Assembly (NCBI GenBank): GCA_903870955.1
Contig: CAIQEX010000350.1
Location: forward strand, 1-20,047
DNA: 20,047 nt
Direction: 5' to 3'
DNA from: an uncultured beta proteobacterium
GTDB lineage: Bacteria; Pseudomonadota; Gammaproteobacteria; Burkholderiales; Burkholderiaceae_C
How positions within the stretch are numbered: the first letter of the stretch is position 1; each line of letters opens with the position of its first letter. The translations under genes and the position numbers were made by a program. This document shows, piece by piece, positions 15,830 through 20,047 of the stretch. The notes beneath the pieces are model-generated. The model was not told where the DNA came from and searched no databases. It saw only the letters and a list, made by a program, of their open reading frames with translations.

Positions 15830-17443
15830 ATGACGAACAACCCTTTATCGGTCGAGGATCGCAAAATCCAACGCGGTTTCCTGTGGCTTGGGATATGTTG
15901 GTCCGCTGTGCTCCTGCTACTGGCACTCTGGTCGGGTTGGCAAACCTATTCCGCCACCTGGGGCAGTGCCAGAGCCTCAGCAGAAGAGAGCCTGCACAAG
16001 GATGTGATCTATCGCCGCTGGGCCTCACTGCACGGTGGAATCTATGTTCCGGTGACCGGGCAGACGCCGCCCAATCCGGATCTGGCCGACACGCCAGAGC
16101 GCGATATCGTGACGCCCTCCGGACGCCTTCTGACTCTGATCAACCCGGCCTACATGAACCGCCAGGCCCATGAGATAGGGAATAAAGAGAATGGCTCGCG
16201 TGGGCACATCACCAGTCTCACGCCCTTGCGTGCGGCCAATGCCGCAGATGCCTGGGAGTCGCAGGCCCTGCAGTCCTTCCAGCGCGGCGAGACCGATAGA
16301 GCGTCGCTTGATGAAATCGAGGGGCAGACCTATTTCCGCCTGATGCGGCCCCTGATCACCGAGCCTGCCTGTGTCAAATGCCATGCCAAACAGGGTTACC
16401 GGGTGGGCGACGTGCGTGGAGGCATCAGTGCGTCGATCCCCTGGAAACCCTACCAGGATGCCCTGCGCTCCCAGTTGATCACCAACCTCGGCGGCAGTTT
16501 CTGCATCTGGATGCTGGGCCTGGTGGGCCTGCGCCAGGTTCGGCGCAGTCTGCTGGAAAGCCTGCGCGAGCGCCAGCAGGCACAGGCGGCTTTGCAAGCC
16601 ACGAATGCCGAACTCAAGGCCACCAACCGGCAACTCGCAGAGTCCCAAAGCCAGTTGTTGCAGTCTGAAAAAATGGCAGCGGTGGGTCAACTTGCAGCCG
16701 GGGTGGCGCATGAGATCAATAACCCGATCGGGTTTGTCAGCTCCAACCTGGGCTCCCTCTCGCGCTATGCAAAAGATCTGCTGGGGCTGGTGCAGGCCTA
16801 TGAGGCGCAGTCGCGTGAGCGCCCGGACGTGCCGCCAGGACCCGCCCTGCAGCAGGCACGCGCCGCTGTGGATCTGGAATTCTTGCAGGAAGACATCCCC
16901 AAGCTGCTGCAGGAGTCGGTTGACGGACTGGGCCGCGTCAAGCACATCGTTCAGGGCTTGAAAGACTTCTCCCGCGTGGACAGCGACCAATGGCAGGAGA
17001 CCGACTTGATGGCAGGCCTGGAAAGCACGCTGAATGTGGTCCGAAACGAACTCAAATACAAGGCCGAAATTGTCAAGGACTATGGGCAACTGCCGCTGGT
17101 CTACTGCAACCCGGCCCAGATCAATCAGGTGTTTTTGAACCTGCTCATGAATGCCGTGCAGTCGATTGAGGCGCATGGGCGCATCACGCTGGCCAGCGGC
17201 GTGGAAGCCCAAAGGGTGTGGGTCAGCGTGGAGGACACCGGTGCCGGCATCGCGCCCGCGCATTTGCACCGCATATTTGAGCCCTTCTTTACGACCAAAC
17301 CGGTGGGCCAGGGCACGGGATTGGGGTTGTCCATTACCTATGACATCGTGCAGCAGCATGGCGGGGAAATCACCGTTACCAGCGAGCCAGGCCGGGGCAC
17401 CCGTTTTTGTGTCTGGCTGCCAAAGCGCAATAAAGTGGACTGA
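15830..17443 (+). CDS. Sensor histidine kinase with periplasmic DUF3365-type domain carrying a haem-c motif
   Basis: The 537-residue protein has a membrane helix at about 18-38, a periplasmic domain of about 175 residues, a second helix at about 216-236, a coiled coil (about 240-280) and a kinase core. The sensor resembles the DUF3365 (Tll0287-like) family: RRWASLHGGIYVPV near the start, then LTLINPAYMNRQ, TYFRLMRPLITEPACVKCHA. The last segment contains C181-V-K-C184-H185, the covalent haem-c attachment motif, correctly placed outside the membrane for cytochrome c maturation. The kinase core has H294 in GVAHEINNPIGF, N box FLNLLMNAVQSIE, G1 DTGAGI, F box FEPFFTTK and G2 GTGLGLSI. It has no receiver domain. 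A redox state or a gas such as NO or O2 is a plausible signal, by inference. The gene heads an operon: the HDOD gene starts at the next base after its TGA, and a response regulator follows. Confidence 0.92.
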   Translation: MTNNPLSVEDRKIQRGFLWLGICWSAVLLLLALWSGWQTYSATWGSARASAEESLHKDVIYRRWASLHGGIYVPVTGQTPPNPDLADTPERDIVTPSGRLLTLINPAYMNRQAHEIGNKENGSRGHITSLTPLRAANAADAWESQALQSFQRGETDRASLDEIEGQTYFRLMRPLITEPACVKCHAKQGYRVGDVRGGISASIPWKPYQDALRSQLITNLGGSFCIWMLGLVGLRQVRRSLLESLRERQQAQAALQATNAELKATNRQLAESQSQLLQSEKMAAVGQLAAGVAHEINNPIGFVSSNLGSLSRYAKDLLGLVQAYEAQSRERPDVPPGPALQQARAAVDLEFLQEDIPKLLQESVDGLGRVKHIVQGLKDFSRVDSDQWQETDLMAGLESTLNVVRNELKYKAEIVKDYGQLPLVYCNPAQINQVFLNLLMNAVQSIEAHGRITLASGVEAQRVWVSVEDTGAGIAPAHLHRIFEPFFTTKPVGQGTGLGLSITYDIVQQHGGEITVTSEPGRGTRFCVWLPKRNKVD

Positions 17444-18295
17444 ATGAACACACTGAGTCCGGATTTTTCGAAGGAATTGCTGGATGCGATTGACCGCATT
17501 CAGGCCTTCCCCGTGAGTGTGCAAAATATTCTGAAGTTGGCACGCGACTCGACCAGTTCGCCGCGCGACCTGGTGGAGGTGATCCAGCGCGATCCCATCG
17601 TCACGATCAAGGTTTTGCGGGTGGTCAATTCGGCTTATTACAGCCTGCCCAGGCAGATGACTTCGATTGACCATGCGGTGGTGTTTCTGGGGTTTAACAC
17701 CATCAAAAACCTGGCATTGGGAATTGCCGCGGTCAGTCTGGTGCCCGAGTCACTGCACACCACGCTGGACCACAAGGCCTATTTGCAGCATTCATTGGCC
17801 GCTGCTGCGGTCGCCAGGCAGTTGGGGACCCGCTTTGCGGCGGCGGAAGCCAACGATTTCTTTATCGGCGGCCTGTTGCATGACTTCGGCAAGATGGTGC
17901 TGGCGCAAGTCATGCCGGCCCAGTTCCGTAAGGCATTGGAGTTTGGACTTTGGCACGAAGTGTCGCTGCACACTGCCTTGATGGAAGTCACGGGACTTGA
18001 TCAGGCCGAAGTGGCGGCCATGTTGCTGGCGCACTGGCACTTCCCGGCCATTCTGGTGGACGGCATTCGCAACCAGTATGTGCGTGACGAGAGCGCGCCA
18101 CCCCTGTCGGTGTGCATTTACGCAGCCAACCAGATTTGCAAACACCACGGGCTTGATTTTGCGGCGGGCGACAAAGCCCAGGCGCTTTCTGCGCATATGC
18201 AGCAGACCTTAGGGGGTACACTGGAATCCATCATGGAGTCCTTGGGTGATGTGGCCGCTATTTTGGAGGCAGCCACGCATTTTTCTGATCTGTGA
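17444..18295 (+). CDS. HDOD-domain protein
   Basis: The 283-residue protein is almost entirely one HDOD domain (about 12-215). Family landmarks are FPVSVQNILKLARD, VIQRDPIVTIKVLRVVNSAYY, IDHAVVFLGFNTIKNLALG and FFIGGLLHDFGKMVLAQ with H146-D147. HDOD domains are non-catalytic-looking relatives of HD hydrolases found in bacterial signalling. They are generally thought to work through protein or nucleotide contacts, although this copy keeps the HD pair. It begins at the base following the stop of the haem-sensor kinase, and its TGA overlaps a GTG of the next frame (GTGA), so translation is probably coupled. It has no receiver or membrane segment of its own and is presumably cytoplasmic. I infer a role as scaffold or output partner of the kinase or the downstream regulator. 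Confidence 0.92.
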   Translation: MNTLSPDFSKELLDAIDRIQAFPVSVQNILKLARDSTSSPRDLVEVIQRDPIVTIKVLRVVNSAYYSLPRQMTSIDHAVVFLGFNTIKNLALGIAAVSLVPESLHTTLDHKAYLQHSLAAAAVARQLGTRFAAAEANDFFIGGLLHDFGKMVLAQVMPAQFRKALEFGLWHEVSLHTALMEVTGLDQAEVAAMLLAHWHFPAILVDGIRNQYVRDESAPPLSVCIYAANQICKHHGLDFAAGDKAQALSAHMQQTLGGTLESIMESLGDVAAILEAATHFSDL

Positions 18296-18327
18296 GTGGG
18301 GAGTCTTCCTTCGGAAGCCAACAACAA

Positions 18328-19671
18328 ATGACTGAAACGACCGCCACGGGTAGCAAGCGTCCCGTCATCCTGTGTGTGGATGACGAGCCCAGCATTTTGT
18401 CGGCCCTGCGCCGACTCTTTCGGGCCCATGGTTTTGCGGTCGTGGCCGCTGAGAGCGGCCAAGCCGGACTCGACCTGCTGGAGACGGAACCCATCGATCT
18501 GGTCATCTCGGACATGCGCATGCCGCATATGGATGGCGTCGTATTTCTCGAGCATGTGCGCCAGCGCAAACCCGATATTCTGCGTTTGCTGCTCACGGGC
18601 TATGCGGACCTTGCCTCGATTACCGGAGCCATTAACCGCGGTGAAATCTACCGCTACATTGCCAAACCCTGGGACGATAACGACATCATTCTGACCGTGC
18701 AGGATGCGCTCGATCGCACCGCGCTGTTGCAGGAAAAGAGGCGCCTCGAAGCCTTGGTGACGGCGCAAAACGAAGAACTCAAAATCGTCAATGCCAGCCT
18801 GGAAGTCAAGGTACAGGCGCGCACGGCGGAACTCAAGCAGGCCAACGTCGCGTTGCATGCTGCCAACGAGCGCCTTAAGGCCAACTTTCTCACCTCCATC
18901 AAGATGTTTACCGGCTTGATCGAGTTGCGCGATAACCGCCTGGCCGGTCACTCCCGGCGGGTTGCAGACACCGCGCGGCGGCTGGCCCATGCCCTGGCTT
19001 TGGACAACAAGCAGGTTCAGGAAATCTTTGTCGCGGGACTCCTGCATGCCATCGGCATGGTCGGGTTTGACGACGAACTGTTGCAGACCCCGGTGGCCTC
19101 CATGACGCCGCGCCAACTGGAGGTCTTTCGCAAGCACCCGGTCAGAGCGGAACAGTTGTTGATGCCGCTGGCGGAGTTGAAAACCACCGTGGAAATTATT
19201 GCCGCGCAGTTGGAGCGCTTTGATGGCTCGGGCTATCCCCTGGGCAGCTCCGGAAAACACATCGCCCTTGGTGCGCGCATTCTGGCCGTGGCGCGTGACT
19301 ACGACAGTTTGCAGATTGGTCTCCTGGAGCCACGACTCATCGGTCGCCAGGAAGCGCAGGATCTGATCCGGCAGCGCAGCGGACATCGCTATGACCCTGC
19401 CGTGGTGACCGCCTTCCTGGACCTCTCACGCGATTTGGCGCAAGACGACCTGCCCGTCTCAACCGCAACCACCCGAAGCGTCTCGTCGCGGGATATGGCG
19501 GTTGGCATGGTGCTGGCACGCGATATGACGTCGCCCACCGGCCTGTTGCTACTCACCGCCGGCCATGTGCTGGACGATGCGGTGATTCGGAAAATCTCGG
19601 GCTTTGAGCACTCCATTGGCAGCAAGCTCAGCGCCACCATCTGGGTCGGTGACCCGATCGCGGACACCTGA
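18328..19671 (+). CDS. Response regulator with degenerate HD-GYP domain
   Basis: From the ATG at 18328 it encodes 447 residues. A receiver domain (about 10-125) has DDE, acceptor D62 in VISDMRMPHMDG and the lysine in YIAKPWDD. A long coiled coil (about 130-190) leads to an HD-GYP-like domain (about 195-345). The outer landmarks survive (H208 in GHSRRVADTARRLA, D299-G-S-G302-Y-P), but the metal-binding HD is H240-A241 in GLLHAIGMVGF, and the usual HHERWDG histidines are replaced in AQLERFDG. Cyclic-di-GMP hydrolysis is therefore unlikely. A C-terminal region (about 370-447, RDMAVGMVLARDM...LLTAGHVLDDAVI) resembles the tail seen in other such regulators. A GTG at 18292 overlapping the HDOD stop is an alternative start (459 residues). 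I favour 18328 because of its GGAAG about ten bases upstream and its fit to the receiver start. The likely phosphodonor is the kinase two genes upstream. Confidence 0.9.
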   Translation: MTETTATGSKRPVILCVDDEPSILSALRRLFRAHGFAVVAAESGQAGLDLLETEPIDLVISDMRMPHMDGVVFLEHVRQRKPDILRLLLTGYADLASITGAINRGEIYRYIAKPWDDNDIILTVQDALDRTALLQEKRRLEALVTAQNEELKIVNASLEVKVQARTAELKQANVALHAANERLKANFLTSIKMFTGLIELRDNRLAGHSRRVADTARRLAHALALDNKQVQEIFVAGLLHAIGMVGFDDELLQTPVASMTPRQLEVFRKHPVRAEQLLMPLAELKTTVEIIAAQLERFDGSGYPLGSSGKHIALGARILAVARDYDSLQIGLLEPRLIGRQEAQDLIRQRSGHRYDPAVVTAFLDLSRDLAQDDLPVSTATTRSVSSRDMAVGMVLARDMTSPTGLLLLTAGHVLDDAVIRKISGFEHSIGSKLSATIWVGDPIADT

Positions 19672-19705
19672 TCGCCAACCCTCAAGCAAGGCACAGGTTC
19701 AAAGC

Positions 19706-20047
19706 ATGGAAACGCCCGGCCCTCAGCAACGTTTGCTGGAACTGTATGCCGCACTCTTGGCGTGTGATCACGCCATCATCCGCTGCACCGGAAAAGTCGC
19801 CATGTTTGAGGCCGTGTGCGAGAGTTTGGTCGCCAAGGGCGGCCTGCAATTGGCCTGGATCGGCATGCTGGATTCCGGTGACCCGCGCTTGTGGCCCCAG
19901 GCCCACAGCGGGGAAGCCTGGAACGCCAGCGACTGGATGGGCTGGATCTCGAAGGCAAGCACCCTGGACGACCAAGGGTTGGCAGGCGCTGCGGTGGCGC
20001 AGGGGCGGGCGGTCTGGTCAGACGCTGCAGAAAACACCGCGTCGGAA
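19706..20047 (+). CDS. GAF-domain signalling protein, N-terminal part only
   Basis: The frame from the ATG at 19706 runs open for 114 codons to the window edge. The visible part is the start of a GAF domain: LLELYAALLACDHAIIRC, then VCESLVAKGGLQLAWIGMLD, and GRAVWSD near the edge. This pattern is the usual N-terminal sensor of betaproteobacterial GGDEF, GGDEF-EAL or histidine kinase proteins, but the output domain lies beyond the window and cannot be named. It starts 34 bases after the degenerate HD-GYP regulator in the same direction, so it probably belongs to the same operon. The ribosome binding site is weak (AGG about nine bases upstream). Confidence 0.8.
   Translation, partial: METPGPQQRLLELYAALLACDHAIIRCTGKVAMFEAVCESLVAKGGLQLAWIGMLDSGDPRLWPQAHSGEAWNASDWMGWISKASTLDDQGLAGAAVAQGRAVWSDAAENTASE

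Noticed and set aside
16025..17674. Minus-strand open frame of 549 codons opposite the haem-sensor kinase
   Set aside because: It shadows the kinase, whose H, N, G1, F and G2 boxes are all intact. Its own translation has no recognisable family.

Overview
The window looks like a chromosomal segment of a high-G+C betaproteobacterium. Protein style, the iol gene complement and the abundance of multidomain signalling proteins suggest Burkholderiales, probably a Comamonadaceae member near Rhodoferax or Polaromonas. This placement is an inference, because no rRNA or other marker gene is present. I see no tRNA, rRNA, CRISPR array, insertion sequence or attachment site.

Region 1 (1-10860) is a myo-inositol catabolism locus in two blocks. 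On the minus strand iolC, iolD, iolE and iolB form a tight operon (10687 down to 5032). Transcription probably starts at a promoter near 10784-10813 that is overlaid by two A+T-rich palindromes, likely repressor operators. A second minus-strand block holds iolA, cut by the left window edge (1-1417). Between the blocks lie a plus-strand LysR regulator (1562-2500), whose promoter carries a perfect 7+8+7 inverted repeat, and an orphan hybrid histidine kinase (2753-4972) of visibly lower G+C. Together the iol products take inosose (IolE) through the diketone (IolD), 5-deoxyglucuronate (IolB), phosphorylation and probably aldol cleavage (IolC, fused to a DUF2090 domain) to malonate semialdehyde, which IolA oxidises to an acyl-CoA. 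The first enzyme (IolG), the transporter and the usual RpiR-type IolR are not in the window.

Region 2 (10863-15703) holds a large membrane-bound dual-Cache/PAS/PAS/GGDEF/EAL cyclic-di-GMP protein on the minus strand, a small HNH-family gene on the plus strand, and an MFS transporter on the minus strand. The last two converge with one base between their stop codons.

Region 3 (15830-20047, continuing past the right edge) is the most unusual part. It is a tightly packed plus-strand signalling operon. It encodes a membrane histidine kinase whose periplasmic DUF3365-type sensor carries a haem-c motif (CxxCH), an HDOD protein starting immediately after the kinase stop codon, a response regulator whose HD-GYP domain has lost the metal-binding His-Asp pair, and the GAF-type N-terminus of a further signalling protein. 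The layout suggests a redox or gas-responsive phosphorelay that ends in a non-catalytic HD-GYP adaptor, possibly acting on a cyclic-di-GMP enzyme encoded next door.
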